Source: Mycolicibacterium litorale (GTDB lineage: Bacteria > Actinomycetota > Actinomycetes > Mycobacteriales > Mycobacteriaceae). From it: DNA of 64,000 nucleotides. Below the pieces are notes generated by a model, which did no database searches, was not told where the DNA came from, and saw only the letters and a list, made by a program, of their open reading frames with translations. Positions 19,313 through 29,082 of the stretch are shown here, piece by piece. The translations under genes were made by a program, and so were the position numbers. The DNA is taken from the NCBI RefSeq assembly GCF_014218295.1, contig NZ_AP023287.1, positions 1,240,001 to 1,304,000 on the forward strand, read 5' to 3'. The stretch's first letter is position 1. Each line of letters begins with the position of its first letter.

Positions 19313-21679
19313 TCAGCCGCCCTTCTTCACCCTGCGCCGCAACGGTTCCCGACCGGGTGGTTGCGGCGGCGGGGGCAGCAGCGGCCGACACGGTTCCAGG
19401 GCGACCGTGGTCGGCGCCTGGGTCGTGAGCGTGAGCTCGCGCTCGGCGTGCCGGATGGTCAGCGTGCCGCCGGGTCCGTCACGCAGCGTGTAGGTGACGT
19501 CGGAATGGTTGACCAGCACCGTGACCCGGAAGTCGCGCCAGCGGATGCGGAACCGCAGGCACGAGATGCCGTCTGGCAGATGCGGATTCAGTGACAGTAC
19601 GCCCTCGTCGTCTCGCAGGCCGCCGAATCCGGCTACCAGTGCGGTCCATGCGCCGGCGAGCGAGGCCATGTGCAGCCCGTCGCGGGTGTTGCGGTGCAGA
19701 TCGCGCAGATCGATCATGGCCGCTTCGTAGGTGTAGTCGTGGGCGAGTTCGAGGTGGCCCACCTCGGCGCACATCACGGCCTGCGTGCACGCCGACAGCG
19801 AGGAGTCGCGGGTGGTGCGCCGCTCGTAGTAGTCGACGTTGCGGGCCTTCTGCTCGGCGGTGAACGCATGACTCTGCCACTGCATCGCCAGCACCAGGTC
19901 GGCCTGTTTGAGCACCTGCGCCGGGTACAGGCGGACGTAGGGTTCGTGGAGCAGCAACGGGTACACCGTGTTCGCCGTGAAATCCCACTCCCGCAGCGTG
20001 GTGAACCCCTCGCACTGCGGATGCACGCCGAGTTCCTCGTCGAACGGGATGTGCACCGCGTCGGCGGCGTCGCGCCAGGCGGCGGTCTCCTCCGTCGACA
20101 CCCCGTGGTCACGAGCGGTTTCCGGGTGCCGGGTGCACGCGTCGGCCGCGGCGCGCAGGTTGCCCGCGGCCATCAGGTTGGTGAACACGTTGTCGCGCAC
20201 CACCGCGGTGTATTCGTCGGGACCGGTGACCCCGTCGAGATGCCAGACCCCGTAGCGGTCGTGGTGGCCCAGCGACATCCACAGCCGCGCCGTCTCGATC
20301 AGCACCTGCAGGCCGCATTCGCGTTCCAGCGAGTCGTCACTGGTGACCTGGCGGTAGCGTTCGAAGGCCATCGCGATGTCGGCGTTGACGTGCCAGGCCG
20401 CGGTGCCCGCAGGCCAGTAGGCCGAGCACTCCTCGCCGCGGATGGTCCGCCACGGGAACGCCGCACCCTTCAGGTCCAGTTGGGCCGCACGCTCTTTGGC
20501 GAGGTCGAGTGTGGAGGCCCGCCAGCGCAGCGCGTCAGCGGCCGCCGAGGGTTTGGTGTAGGTCAGCACCGGCAGCACGAAACCCTCGGTGTCCCAGAAC
20601 GCGTGCCCGTCGTAACCGGTTCCGGTCAACCCCTTGCCCGGGATGGCGCGCCGTTCGGCGCGGGCACTGGCCTGCAGGACGTGGAAGAGCCCGAACCGGA
20701 CGGCCTGCTGACAGTCCGGATCCCCCTCGACTTCCACGTCGGCGCAGTCCCAGAACTCGTCGAGATACGCGCGCTGCGCATCGAGCAGACCCTGCCAGCC
20801 GCTGTAGCGGGCGCCGGTGATCGCCGCGCTGGCCTGATCGCTGAGGGCGGGCCGCGACCGCAGGCTCGACCACCCGTAGGCGAGGTACTTGACGATGCGC
20901 AGCCGCTGGCCGGGGCGCAATCCGCAGACCACGGTGGTGCGGGCGAGGTCTGCGCCGCTGTCGGTGGTGATCTCGACCCGCCCGGGCACATCCACCTCGT
21001 GATCCATCGCGGCGACCATCATGAGGCCGCTGCCCCGGGTCCGGTGCACCAGCAGAGCGCTGTGGTCGGTCTGTTCGTGGTGGACCGCTTCCAGGGGTTT
21101 GCGCAGCACGGCCGCCACGCGGGGGTCGCCCGATGTCTCGGGCTGGTCCTCGTTGGCGACCAGTTCGGATTGCACTGTCACACGGACGAATTCGTCGAGC
21201 GCCTCGACGACGTACTCGATGGCGGCAATGCTGCGCTGGGTCAGCGAGACCAGCCGGGTCGAATGCACCTTGACCTGTTTGCCTGCCGGAGAACGCCACT
21301 GGGTCTGCCGGCTCAGCGTTCCGGCGCGCAGGTCGAGCACCCGTTCGTGGTCGATCACCTCGCCGTAGCGCACGTCGAACGGTTCGTCGTCGACGAGCAG
21401 GCGCAGGATCTTGCCGTTGGTGACGTCGACGACGGTCTGGCCGGCCTCCGGGTAGCCGTAACCCGCTTCGGCGTAGGGCAGTGGCCGGATCTCGTAGAAC
21501 GAGTTGAGATACGTGCCGGGCAGGCCGTGCGGTTCGCCCTCGTCGAGGTTGCCGCGCAGCCCGATGTGGCCATTGGACAGCGCGAACAGCGACTCCGACT
21601 GAGCGAGCAGCTCGAGTTCGAGGCTGGTCTCGCGCACGTGCCACGGTTCGACCGGGAAGGCCTCGTGGGTGATCATCAT
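19313..21679 (-). CDS. glycoside hydrolase family 65 (disaccharide phosphorylase-like)
   Basis: 788 residues, the length of maltose/trehalose/kojibiose phosphorylases and related hydrolases. An N-terminal beta-sandwich (LFALSNGHIGLRGNLDEGEPHG) leads to an (alpha/alpha)6 barrel with the general-acid glutamate in VTGPDEYTAVVRDNVFTN. The barrel also shows GHAFWDTEGFVLPVLTY and PWRTIRGEE. The C-terminus is a proline-rich, basic tail. It is the last gene of a two-gene unit with a HAD-type phosphoglucomutase, which together would convert a disaccharide plus phosphate to glucose 6-phosphate. Substrate is not decidable here; the Rv3401 counterpart has the same neighbour. Confidence 0.9.
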   Translation of the reverse strand: MMITHEAFPVEPWHVRETSLELELLAQSESLFALSNGHIGLRGNLDEGEPHGLPGTYLNSFYEIRPLPYAEAGYGYPEAGQTVVDVTNGKILRLLVDDEPFDVRYGEVIDHERVLDLRAGTLSRQTQWRSPAGKQVKVHSTRLVSLTQRSIAAIEYVVEALDEFVRVTVQSELVANEDQPETSGDPRVAAVLRKPLEAVHHEQTDHSALLVHRTRGSGLMMVAAMDHEVDVPGRVEITTDSGADLARTTVVCGLRPGQRLRIVKYLAYGWSSLRSRPALSDQASAAITGARYSGWQGLLDAQRAYLDEFWDCADVEVEGDPDCQQAVRFGLFHVLQASARAERRAIPGKGLTGTGYDGHAFWDTEGFVLPVLTYTKPSAAADALRWRASTLDLAKERAAQLDLKGAAFPWRTIRGEECSAYWPAGTAAWHVNADIAMAFERYRQVTSDDSLERECGLQVLIETARLWMSLGHHDRYGVWHLDGVTGPDEYTAVVRDNVFTNLMAAGNLRAAADACTRHPETARDHGVSTEETAAWRDAADAVHIPFDEELGVHPQCEGFTTLREWDFTANTVYPLLLHEPYVRLYPAQVLKQADLVLAMQWQSHAFTAEQKARNVDYYERRTTRDSSLSACTQAVMCAEVGHLELAHDYTYEAAMIDLRDLHRNTRDGLHMASLAGAWTALVAGFGGLRDDEGVLSLNPHLPDGISCLRFRIRWRDFRVTVLVNHSDVTYTLRDGPGGTLTIRHAERELTLTTQAPTTVALEPCRPLLPPPPQPPGREPLRRRVKKGG

Positions 21680-21684
21680 GGTGG

Positions 21685-22494
21685 TTACCGCAATTCCGCG
21701 AGGTCGGTGACGACGATGTCGGCGCCGTTGCGGCGCAGTTCCTCAGCCTGCCCTACGCGGTCGACCCCCACCACATAACCGAACCGTCCGGCCCGTCCGG
21801 CCGCGACCCCGGCGAGGGCGTCCTCGAACACGGCGGCGTGTTCCGGTGTCACGCCGAGCAGTTCGGCCGCCCGCAGGAACGAGTCCGGCGCGGGCTTTCC
21901 CGCGATGTGTTCCTCGCGCATGGTCACCCCGTCGACGCGGTACTGCACGTAGCGCGCCATGCCGGTGACCTCGAGCACCTCTTTGGTGTTCGCGCTCGAC
22001 GAGACGACGGCGATGCCGAAGCCGGCGGCGCTGGCCTCCTCGAGATAGCGGCGGGAGCCCTCGAACACCTCGACCCCGTCGCGGCGCACGGTCTCGTGGA
22101 ACATCTCGTTCTTGCGGTTGCCCAACCCGTGCACGGTCTCGGCGTCCGGCGGATCATCGGGGTCGCCGTCGGGGAGTTCGATGCCGCGGCTGGCCAGAAA
22201 CGACCGCACGCCGTCCTCGCGGCGTTTGCCGTCGACATAGCGTTGGTAGTCCGCACCCGCGTCGAACGGCACGAACTGTTCCCCGGTGCGCTGCGCCCTG
22301 GTCTGCAGGTATGCGTCGAACATGGCCTTCCACGCCCGGGTGTGGACGCTGGCGGTATCGGTGAGCACGCCGTCGAGATCGAACAGGCATGCCGTTATCT
22401 GCTCGGGCAGACCCAGCACGGCGAACCTCGCTTCCGCGTTTGGTTTCCCCGCTGGGGTAACCACTGCCACCGCGACAGTAACGTGACGGCGCAA
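21685..22494 (-). CDS. HAD-family beta-phosphoglucomutase-like protein
   Basis: Up to 269 residues. The HAD nucleophile motif is [13 protein letters not shown], motif II is VVSSSANT, the lysine is in [13 protein letters not shown] and the acidic motif in [13 protein letters not shown], the pattern of beta-phosphoglucomutases. The start is unsure: ATG 22494 reads through a Val-rich stretch, whereas GTG 22461 or another near AVLGLPEQ would give a length closer to Rv3400 (262). Only five bases separate it from the GH65 gene, which supports a joint pathway from disaccharide phosphorolysis to glucose 6-phosphate. Divergent from guaA. A near-perfect inverted repeat (22442-22462) covers the alternative start. 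Confidence 0.88.
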   Translation of the reverse strand: MRRHVTVAVAVVTPAGKPNAEARFAVLGLPEQITACLFDLDGVLTDTASVHTRAWKAMFDAYLQTRAQRTGEQFVPFDAGADYQRYVDGKRREDGVRSFLASRGIELPDGDPDDPPDAETVHGLGNRKNEMFHETVRRDGVEVFEGSRRYLEEASAAGFGIAVVSSSANTKEVLEVTGMARYVQYRVDGVTMREEHIAGKPAPDSFLRAAELLGVTPEHAAVFEDALAGVAAGRAGRFGYVVGVDRVGQAEELRRNGADIVVTDLAELR

Positions 22495-22537
22495 AACCGG
22501 CCGGTCGACGATCCCGGGGCCCCACTAGACTGAGGCA

Positions 22538-24097
22538 GTGAATTCCCCATCTCCGCGGCCTGTGTTGGTGATCGATTTCGGCGCGCAGTACGCACAGCTG
22601 ATCGCCCGCCGGGTGCGCGAAGCCCGGGTCTTCTCCGAGGTCGTCCCGCACACCGCTTCCGTCGAGGAGATCAAGGCCAAGGATCCGCAGGCCATCGTGC
22701 TCTCCGGCGGTCCGGCGAGTGTCTACGCCGACGGCGCCCCCCAGTTGGACCCGGCGCTGTTCGACCTCGACGTCCCGGTGTTCGGCATCTGCTACGGCTT
22801 CCAGGCCATGGCGCAGGCGCTGGGCGGCACCGTCGCGCACACGGGCACCAGTGAGTACGGCCGCACCGAGCTGAAAGTGGCTGGCGGAGAATTGCATTCG
22901 GATCTGCCGGCCACGCAGCCGGTGTGGATGAGCCACGGTGACGCGGTCACCGAGGCCCCGTCGGGTTTCGAGGTGGTGGCCACCAGCGCGGGTGCTCCCG
23001 TCGCGGCGTTCGAGAACCGGGCCCGGCGGCTGGCCGGCGTTCAGTACCACCCCGAGGTGCTGCACTCGCCGCACGGTCAGCAGGTGCTCAGCCGGTTCCT
23101 GCACGATTTCGCCGGCATCGGCGCGAAGTGGACGCCGGCCAACATCGCCGATGCGCTGGTCGAGCAGGTCCGTGAACAGATCGGTGACGGCCGCGCCATC
23201 TGCGGGCTGTCCGGCGGGGTGGATTCCGCGGTGGCCGCGGCGCTGGTGCAGCGCGCCATCGGCGACCGCCTGACGTGCGTGTTCGTCGACCACGGCCTGT
23301 TGCGTTCGGGGGAACGGGCGCAGGTGCAGCGCGACTTCGTCGCCGCCACCGGTGCCAACCTCGTCACCGTCGACGCCGCCGAGCGGTTCCTCGAGGCGCT
23401 GTCCGGGGTGACCAACCCGGAGGGCAAACGCAAGATCATCGGCCGCGAGTTCATCGCCGCGTTCGACGGGGCGGTGCTCGACATCGTGGGGGACAGCGGC
23501 GCCCCGGTCGATTACCTGGTGCAGGGCACCCTGTATCCCGACGTCGTCGAATCCGGCGGCGGCTCGGGCACGGCCAACATCAAGAGCCACCACAACGTGG
23601 GCGGTCTGCCCGCCGACCTGAAGTTCACGCTGGTCGAGCCGCTGCGGCTGCTGTTCAAGGACGAGGTCCGCGCGGTCGGTCGCGAACTCGGGCTGCCCGA
23701 GGAGATCGTGGCGCGCCAGCCGTTCCCCGGGCCGGGGCTGGGGATCCGCATCGTCGGTGAGGTGACGAGGGAGCGGTTGGAGACCCTGCGGCTCGCCGAT
23801 GCGATCGCCCGCGAAGAGCTGACTGCCGCGGGGCTGGACAACCAGATCTGGCAGTGCCCGGTGGTGCTGCTGGCCGATGTCCGGTCGGTCGGTGTGCAGG
23901 GCGACGGCCGCACCTACGGCCATCCGATCGTGCTGCGCCCGGTGTCCAGCGAGGATGCGATGACCGCGGACTGGACCCGGGTGCCCTACGAGGTGCTCGA
24001 GCGGATCTCCACCCGCATCACCAACGAGGTGCGCGAGGTGAACCGCGTCGTGCTGGACGTGACGAGCAAGCCGCCCGGCACCATCGAATGGGAATGA
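22538..24097 (+). CDS. guaA: GMP synthase (glutamine-hydrolysing)
   Basis: Converts XMP to GMP using glutamine. 519 residues with a class I amidotransferase domain first (nucleophile Cys in [12 protein letters not shown]; His/Glu in [10 protein letters not shown]) and then the ATP pyrophosphatase domain with PP-loop [14 protein letters not shown], and a C-terminal dimerisation part ending [13 protein letters not shown]. The start is GTG 22538. A palindromic hairpin without T tract lies about 25 bases after the stop. With guaB2 upstream, it completes the guanine branch of purine synthesis within this window. Confidence 0.97.
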   Translation: MNSPSPRPVLVIDFGAQYAQLIARRVREARVFSEVVPHTASVEEIKAKDPQAIVLSGGPASVYADGAPQLDPALFDLDVPVFGICYGFQAMAQALGGTVAHTGTSEYGRTELKVAGGELHSDLPATQPVWMSHGDAVTEAPSGFEVVATSAGAPVAAFENRARRLAGVQYHPEVLHSPHGQQVLSRFLHDFAGIGAKWTPANIADALVEQVREQIGDGRAICGLSGGVDSAVAAALVQRAIGDRLTCVFVDHGLLRSGERAQVQRDFVAATGANLVTVDAAERFLEALSGVTNPEGKRKIIGREFIAAFDGAVLDIVGDSGAPVDYLVQGTLYPDVVESGGGSGTANIKSHHNVGGLPADLKFTLVEPLRLLFKDEVRAVGRELGLPEEIVARQPFPGPGLGIRIVGEVTRERLETLRLADAIAREELTAAGLDNQIWQCPVVLLADVRSVGVQGDGRTYGHPIVLRPVSSEDAMTADWTRVPYEVLERISTRITNEVREVNRVVLDVTSKPPGTIEWE

Positions 24098-24120
24098 CCC
24101 AGGGCCGTTAGGACCTTCTC

Positions 24121-24154
24121 CGGCCGCTGATGGCGCACGCGCTGTCAGCGGCCG
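24121..24154 (+). terminator. hairpin after guaA (no U-tract)
   Basis: CGGCCGCTGA (24121-24130) pairs perfectly with TCAGCGGCCG (24145-24154) across a 14-base loop. It begins 23 bases past the guaA stop. There is no T run, a form often proposed for mycobacterial terminators, so termination is likely but not shown. Confidence 0.6.
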
Positions 24155-24229
24155 CCTGTTGCGCTGTGGACGCCTGCGGTGACGGATCGAGCTTGACGCT
24201 TGTCGGTGCCGCGGTGTTTACTCGTCGTA

Positions 24230-24245
24230 TCGAACAAGAGTTCGA
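24230..24245 (+). promoter_or_regulatory. LexA SOS box of imuA'-imuB
   Basis: TCGAAC-AAGA-GTTCGA is a perfect match to the mycobacterial/Gram-positive SOS box (TCGAAC N4 GTTCGA). It ends 36 bases before the imuA' start, so LexA would repress the imuA'-imuB unit until DNA damage. Confidence 0.95.
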
Positions 24246-24281
24246 ACAACGGGTGTTTCGGTTGATGCTGGAGGTGCTTCT

Positions 24282-24989
24282 GTGACAGCGGCGACCAACC
24301 TCGGCCTGGCTCATCGTACCCGTGCTGAGCAGGTAGAACACCTGCGCAAGCAGATGGCGGCGGTGGCCGGGAAGGTCGGGTCCGGCCGCCGGGGGCCGAC
24401 CCCCTCGGCCGATCCCTCACCGGTGGCGGATAGTTTGCTGCCGCTGCCCGAATCGCTGGCTGAGCACCTGCCGAGGTCGTTGCCGCGAGGTACGGTCGCG
24501 GTGCTCTCGGGTGCCCGGTCCCTGCCGTTGGGCATGGTCGCGGCGACGACGGCGGCCGGTGGTCACGCCGCCATCGTCGGTCAGCCCGATGTCGGTCTGC
24601 TGGCTGCTGTCGAGATCGGCGCCGACCTCAGCAGGCTCGCCGTCATCCCGGATCCGGGAGGGGATCCGGTGGAGGTGGCGGCGGTGCTGATGGACGGAAT
24701 GGACCTGGTGGTGCTCGGGCTGGGCGGGCGGTCGGTGCCCGCGGGCCGGGCCCGTGCGGTGACGGCCCGGGCACGGCAGAAGGGATGCACCCTGCTGGTC
24801 ACCGACGGCGACTGGCACGGGGCGTCGGCCCGGTTGGAGGCCCGGGTGTGCGGTTACGAGGTGGTGGGCGCCGGTTCGCGAGATCCGGGGCAGCCGCCGA
24901 CACCGGGATGCGGACGGATCAGCCGAGTGCGGCTGGCGATGCGGGCCCGCGGTCGCGGCTTCGGCCCCGCCCGCGCGGTCGGTGAGTGA
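24282..24989 (+). CDS. imuA': ImuA', accessory protein of the SOS mutasome
   Basis: 235 residues, the Rv3395c-type ImuA' that joins ImuB and DnaE2 in damage-tolerant synthesis. The sequence looks like a degenerate RecA-like core ([25 protein letters not shown] in the place of a P-loop strand, then [34 protein letters not shown]) but no intact Walker A is present. Start GTG 24282 has GGAGG at 24270-24274. A six-codon ORF (24265-24285) ends across this GTG and might couple its translation, or be chance. The 3' end overlaps imuB by eight bases. Repressed by the LexA box at 24230. Confidence 0.9.
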   Translation: MTAATNLGLAHRTRAEQVEHLRKQMAAVAGKVGSGRRGPTPSADPSPVADSLLPLPESLAEHLPRSLPRGTVAVLSGARSLPLGMVAATTAAGGHAAIVGQPDVGLLAAVEIGADLSRLAVIPDPGGDPVEVAAVLMDGMDLVVLGLGGRSVPAGRARAVTARARQKGCTLLVTDGDWHGASARLEARVCGYEVVGAGSRDPGQPPTPGCGRISRVRLAMRARGRGFGPARAVGE

Positions 24990-26577
24990 CGTGGCGCGGT
25001 CCGCTCCGGCGGCGTCGCGGGTGCTGGCCGTCTGGTGCATGGACTGGCCGGCGGTCGCCGCCGCCGCAGCGGCGAACCTGGCCCCGACGGCACCGGTCGC
25101 GGTCACGCTGGCCAACCGGGTCATCGCGTGTTCGGCCTCGGCGCGTGCCGCGGGGGTGCGGCGGGGGCTGCGGCGCCGTGAGTCGCAGGCCCGGTGTCCG
25201 CACCTGCACGTCGCTCCGGCCGATCCGGCCCGCGACGCCCGCCACTTCGAGAACGTCACGGCCGCGGTGGACGACCTGGTGCCGCGCGCCGAGGTGCTGC
25301 GGCCGGGGCTGCTCGTGCTGGCGGTACGCGGGGCGGCCCGGTACTTCGGTTCCGAACAGGCCGCCGCCGAACGGCTGGTCGACGCGGTCGCCGCCGCCGG
25401 GGTGGAATGTCAGGTCGGCATCGCCGATCAGTTGCCCACGGCGGTGTTCGCCGCGCGTGCGGGCCGCATCGTGGCGCCCGGCGCGGATGCCGAATTCCTG
25501 TCCGCACTGTCGATCCGACAGCTGGCCACCGAGCCGAGCCTGGCCGCTCCCGGGCGGGAAGAGCTCGCAGACCTGTTGTGGCGGATGGGAATCCGCCACA
25601 TCGGCCAGTTCGCGGCACTGTCCCGGACGGATGTGGCATCCCGATTCGGGGCGGATGCCGTCGCCGCGCACCGGTTCGCCAGGGGTGAGCCCGACCGCGG
25701 TCCGTCCGGCCGGGAACCGCCGGCAGAGCTCGACGCGGTGATGGCCTGCGATCCGCCCATCGACCGGGTGGACGCCGCGGCGTTCGCCGGCCGGTCGCTG
25801 GCCGGCCAACTGCACCGCAGCCTCGAGTCGGCGGGGGTGGGCTGCACCCGGCTGGCCATCCATGCCGTCACCGAGGACGGCAAGGAGCTGGAACGGGTCT
25901 GGCGGTGCGCCGAACCGCTGACCGAGGACGCCACCGCGGACCGGGTGCGCTGGCAGCTCGACGGCTGGCTGAACCGGCGCAACCCCAACGACCGGCCCTC
26001 GGCGCCGATCACCGTGTTGCGGTTGCGGCCGGTCGAGGTGATCTCCGCCGAAGCGCTGCAGCTGCCGCTGTGGGGCGGCGTAGGGGAGGAGGACCGGTTG
26101 CGGGCCCGCCGGGCGCTGGTGCGTGTGCAGGGTCTGCTCGGACCGGAGGCGGTGCAGGTCCCGGTGCTCAGCGGTGGGCGCGGCCCCGCCGAGCGGATCA
26201 CCTTCACCGCGTTCGGGGATGAGCCGGTACCGCAGGCCGATCCGAGCCAGCCGTGGCCGGGGCAGTTGCCCGAGCCGTCGCCCGCCGTGCTGCTCGACGA
26301 TCCGGTGGAGGTGCTCGACGCCGAGGGGAACCCGGTGCGGGTCACCCATCGGGGGTTGTTCTCCGGCTCCCCGGCGCGGTTGGACGGCGGGGGATACCGC
26401 GGGGATCTGGCCTGGTGGGCCGGGCCATGGCCGGTCGACGAGCGCTGGTGGGACCCCGACCGCGCCAAGGGCCGCACCGCCCGGGCACAGGTGCTGGTCG
26501 ACGGCCGTCACGGGCAGGCCGCGCTGCTGCTGTGCTACCGCCAGCGGCGCTGGTACGTGGAGGGCGCCTATGAGTAA
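24982..26577 (+). CDS. imuB: ImuB, catalytically inactive Y-family polymerase-like adaptor
   Basis: 531 residues. It has the Y-family polymerase layout from [19 protein letters not shown] onward, but in place of the second catalytic motif (SxDE) it reads [14 protein letters not shown], so it should not polymerise. Helix-hairpin-helix-like segment [26 protein letters not shown] follows. The beta-clamp-binding motif is QLPLWGG around residues 356-362, the element that recruits the DnaE2 mutasome to the sliding clamp. C-terminal region [14 protein letters not shown] and YVEGAYE is the part reported to contact ImuA' and DnaE2. GTG 24982 overlaps imuA'; GTG 24991 is an alternative. Confidence 0.93.
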   Translation: MSDVARSAPAASRVLAVWCMDWPAVAAAAAANLAPTAPVAVTLANRVIACSASARAAGVRRGLRRRESQARCPHLHVAPADPARDARHFENVTAAVDDLVPRAEVLRPGLLVLAVRGAARYFGSEQAAAERLVDAVAAAGVECQVGIADQLPTAVFAARAGRIVAPGADAEFLSALSIRQLATEPSLAAPGREELADLLWRMGIRHIGQFAALSRTDVASRFGADAVAAHRFARGEPDRGPSGREPPAELDAVMACDPPIDRVDAAAFAGRSLAGQLHRSLESAGVGCTRLAIHAVTEDGKELERVWRCAEPLTEDATADRVRWQLDGWLNRRNPNDRPSAPITVLRLRPVEVISAEALQLPLWGGVGEEDRLRARRALVRVQGLLGPEAVQVPVLSGGRGPAERITFTAFGDEPVPQADPSQPWPGQLPEPSPAVLLDDPVEVLDAEGNPVRVTHRGLFSGSPARLDGGGYRGDLAWWAGPWPVDERWWDPDRAKGRTARAQVLVDGRHGQAALLLCYRQRRWYVEGAYE

Positions 26578-26597
26578 ACCCGTAGATCAGTTGTGCA

Positions 26598-26608
26598 CAA
26601 TTGAATTG
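26598..26608 (+). promoter_or_regulatory. probable OhrR operator
   Basis: CAATT-G-AATTG is a perfect inverted repeat inside an AT-rich island (26591-26610) that stands out from its high-GC surroundings. It resembles known OhrR operators, in which AATT repeats dominate, and ends 18 bases before the ohrR-like start, consistent with autorepression of ohrR-ohr. Confidence 0.65.
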
Positions 26609-26626
26609 CGAGCTACCGTTTCTGGT

Positions 26627-27082
26627 ATGGCCACGCTCCGCCTCGATCAGCACCTGTGCTTCGCGCTGTACTCGGCGACGCGTGCCATGACGGCGGCCTA
26701 CCGGCCGGTGCTCGACGAGTTGAACCTCACCTATCCGCAGTACCTGGTGCTGGTGGTGCTGTGGGAGGAAGGCCCGGTCACGGTCGGCCGGCTCGGTCAG
26801 CGGTTGCAGCTGGACTCGGGAACCCTCTCACCACTGCTGAAACGCCTGGAGGCCAACGGGATCGTCGTCCGACGCAGGTCACGCGCCGACGAACGACAGG
26901 TCGAGGTCGAGCTCACCGACGCCGGGCGGGCACTCGAGGAACGCGCCCAGTGCATCCCCGAGCGACTGTTCGGCGCCACCGGCCTGTCGGTCGAGGACGC
27001 CGAACAGTTGCGGGACGCCGTCCGCCAGTTGAGCGACGCGCTCACCAACGCCCCCGAAGACAACCGGAAGGAACCGACATGA
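26627..27082 (+). CDS. ohrR: MarR-family organic hydroperoxide sensor OhrR
   Basis: 151 residues from ATG 26627. The winged helix is LTYPQYLVLVVLWEEGPVTVGRLGQRLQLDSGTLSPLLKRLEANG. The reactive cysteine expected in OhrR is Cys11, in the typical setting DQHLCFALYSATRAM. Oxidation of this residue releases the DNA. The stop shares bases with the ATG of ohr (27079), so repressor and enzyme are co-translated. The frame is open much further upstream, but only opposite-frame imuB sequence is read there. A second Cys occurs at QCIPERLFG. Confidence 0.93.
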   Translation: MATLRLDQHLCFALYSATRAMTAAYRPVLDELNLTYPQYLVLVVLWEEGPVTVGRLGQRLQLDSGTLSPLLKRLEANGIVVRRRSRADERQVEVELTDAGRALEERAQCIPERLFGATGLSVEDAEQLRDAVRQLSDALTNAPEDNRKEPT

Positions 27083-27501
27083 AGACGCTCTACACCGCAG
27101 AGGCGTTGGCCACCGGCGAAGGCCGCGACGGCCACGGCCGCAGCTCCGACGGCCGCCTCGACTTCGACCTCGCCATCCCCAAGGAGATGGGCGGCAGCGG
27201 CAACGGCACCAACCCCGAGCAGCTGTTCGCGGTCGGCTACGCGGCGTGCTTCCACTCCGCCCTGCGCCTGGTGGCCCGCCAGGAGAAGGTCGACGTCACG
27301 GATTCGACGGTCGGAGCCCGGGTTTCGATCGGCCAGCTCGACAACGGCGGCTTCGGCCTGGCCGTGGAGCTGGAAGTGGCGCTGCCCAACGTCGACGAGA
27401 AGACCGCCCGCGAGCTCGCCGACAAGGCCCACCAGGTGTGCCCGTACTCCAACGCGACGCGCGGCAACATCGACGTCACGCTCACCGTCACCGACGACTG
27501 A
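27079..27501 (+). CDS. ohr: organic hydroperoxide resistance protein Ohr
   Basis: Thiol peroxidase of 140 residues that reduces organic hydroperoxides, usually with lipoyl or similar thiol donors. The two active-site cysteines are Cys57 (AACFHSAL) and Cys121 (VCPYSNATRGN), the OsmC/Ohr pattern. The N-terminus has YTAEALATGEGRDGHGRSSDG, characteristic of Ohr rather than OsmC. It overlaps ohrR by four bases. It converges with the nucleoside hydrolase gene, with only three bases between the stops. Confidence 0.95.
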   Translation: MKTLYTAEALATGEGRDGHGRSSDGRLDFDLAIPKEMGGSGNGTNPEQLFAVGYAACFHSALRLVARQEKVDVTDSTVGARVSIGQLDNGGFGLAVELEVALPNVDEKTARELADKAHQVCPYSNATRGNIDVTLTVTDD

Positions 27502-27504
27502 CCG

Positions 27505-28554
27505 TCAGTGAAGGGACTGGGCGAACGGTCCCACCCGCGCGATGAACCGGTCGAAGAAGACCCCCGCGTCGACGCCGATGCCGACGAGGGCGTTCGGTGG
27601 CCGGCCCCACCGTCCATTCCAGTCCGCGATCGTCATTCCGCGGGTCAGCGTGCCCGTCACCTCCACGTCCACCGTCGCGGGCCGGTACTGCACCAGGTCG
27701 GGATCGAGCGCGACGGCGGCCGCCAGCGGATCGTGCAGATGCGCGAGATAGCCCTCGCCCTGATCGAAGTGGAACTCGAAGTAGAACCGCATCGCATCCT
27801 CGAGCACCCGGATCAACGGGTTGGCGGCCGCCGAACGGGTGCCGCGATCGTCGAGCACGCTCATGGGCGCACTCGGTGACTGCGCGGCGGCCGCCAACCG
27901 GGTCAGCACGGTCGGCGTCAGCGCGATGTGCTCGGTCAGGTTGAGCCCCAAGACGATCGGCGGCTCGAGACCGGGGGCGCTCCACGCGGCGAACACCTCC
28001 GCGGCGGCCTCCGGGTCGACGCTGATGTTCCACTCGGCCACCGCGGTCGTGTTCCCCCGGTAGTCGAACGCGCCGCCCATGATCACCAGCCTGCGCAGCA
28101 GGGTCGGCAGCGCCGGTTCGGCCCGCAGGGCGAGCGCCAGGTTCGTCAGCGGGCCGACCGCCAGACCCACCAGCGCACCGGGATGCGCGCGTGCCGCCCT
28201 CACCCACGCCTCGGCGGCGTCGTAGCTCGTCAACGCCGCATCCCCGGACGGCAGCCGCGCATAACCCAACCCCTGCGGACCGTGCGTGTCCTCCGCGGTC
28301 CGCAGCGGTGAGGCGACCGGACCGTCGGCGCCGCGGGACACGGGAATGCCCGTCATACCGCACAATTCGAGCAGGCCGAGATTGTTGCGGCAGACCTGGT
28401 CGACACCGACGTTGCCTGCGGTGGAGGCGATACCGACCAGGTCGGCATCTGCGCTGGCGAACAGGTACACCAGCGCCATGGCGTCGTCGACACCGGTGTC
28501 CACATCGGCGAAAACCGGTATCCGGGCGGCCGACTCGCTGTCCTCGGTGGGCAT
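27505..28554 (-). CDS. iunH: inosine-uridine preferring nucleoside hydrolase
   Basis: 349 residues; hydrolyses the N-glycosidic bond of ribonucleosides for base salvage. The calcium-binding cluster DVDTGVDDAMAL is near residues 17-28, and LRRLVIMGGAFDYRGNTT with EWNISVDPEAAAEVF form the active-site floor. The late DPLAAAVALDP motif supplies a further ligand. Start ATG 28554 (MPTEDSESAAR). It neighbours a MarR gene on the same strand, 24 bases upstream of that gene's end. Equivalent in place to Rv3393 of M. tuberculosis. Nucleoside preference cannot be read from the sequence. Confidence 0.92.
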   Translation of the reverse strand: MPTEDSESAARIPVFADVDTGVDDAMALVYLFASADADLVGIASTAGNVGVDQVCRNNLGLLELCGMTGIPVSRGADGPVASPLRTAEDTHGPQGLGYARLPSGDAALTSYDAAEAWVRAARAHPGALVGLAVGPLTNLALALRAEPALPTLLRRLVIMGGAFDYRGNTTAVAEWNISVDPEAAAEVFAAWSAPGLEPPIVLGLNLTEHIALTPTVLTRLAAAAQSPSAPMSVLDDRGTRSAAANPLIRVLEDAMRFYFEFHFDQGEGYLAHLHDPLAAAVALDPDLVQYRPATVDVEVTGTLTRGMTIADWNGRWGRPPNALVGIGVDAGVFFDRFIARVGPFAQSLH

Positions 28555-28578
28555 GGGCAGACGATACGCCGGAAGGGG

Positions 28579-29007
28579 TCAGCCCCTGGCGGTGCGGGCG
28601 GCGCCGACGTCGCTCAGGGCCGCCAACTGGTCGGGAGTCAGCCCGGCCAGCCCGAACTGCGCGGCCGCCAGCGTCGCGGTCGCGGCATCCGCGATGTCGC
28701 GCCCCTCGTCGGTGATGCTCACCAGCGTCGCCCGGCGATCGGTGGGGTGGGCGTGACGCACCACCAGGTTGCGTTGCGCGAGCCGCTCGGTGGCGATGCT
28801 CACCGTGGTCGCGTGGACGAACAGGTCACGGGCCACGCCGCCCAGCAGGCTGGTGCCGGCCTCACTGGACTGCAGTTGCTTGAGGATCTGGTAGTCGATC
28901 AGCCGCAGCCCGAACTCGTCCTTGAGGTCCTGGTCGACGACGGCCGTCATCGACCGGCAGAGCACCAACACCGAGCGCATCGCCTGCCAGCCCGCGGGTT
29001 CGGCCAT
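28579..29007 (-). CDS. MarR-family transcriptional regulator
   Basis: 142 residues from ATG 29007 (MAEPAGWQAMRSVLVLCRSM). The winged-helix core is FGLRLIDYQILKQLQSSEAGTSLLGGVARDLFVHATTVSIATERLAQRNLV, with the wing RHAHPTDRRATLVSITDEG. The open frame continues to 30282 but is the shadow of the divergent genes. A perfect 12-bp palindrome lies 26 bases upstream in the divergent promoter region, and the MaoC-type dehydratase begins on the other side, so autoregulation and control of that gene are likely. Ligand unknown. Confidence 0.88.
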   Translation of the reverse strand: MAEPAGWQAMRSVLVLCRSMTAVVDQDLKDEFGLRLIDYQILKQLQSSEAGTSLLGGVARDLFVHATTVSIATERLAQRNLVVRHAHPTDRRATLVSITDEGRDIADAATATLAAAQFGLAGLTPDQLAALSDVGAARTARG

Positions 29008-29032
29008 GGCCCTATCGATATCCAGATTTTCA

Positions 29033-29044
29033 CCGGTTAACCGG
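29033..29044 (+). promoter_or_regulatory. palindromic operator between marR and maoC genes
   Basis: CCGGTTAACCGG is a perfect 12-bp palindrome, flanked by TTTT on one side and AAA on the other. It lies between the divergent MarR gene (start 29007) and the dehydratase gene (start 29083), the expected place for a MarR binding site. Confidence 0.6.
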
Positions 29045-29082
29045 AAAGATAGTGTCCGATTCACGCCGAGAAGGGAGTGTCC

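Noticed and set aside
21374..21385. TCGAAC followed by GGTTCG in the GH65 gene
   Set aside because: Wrong spacing and an incomplete right arm; internal to a coding region.
19670..21778. 702-codon open frame opposite the GH65 gene
   Set aside because: Shadow frame; the minus strand has all GH65 motifs and the plus frame has no recognisable domain.
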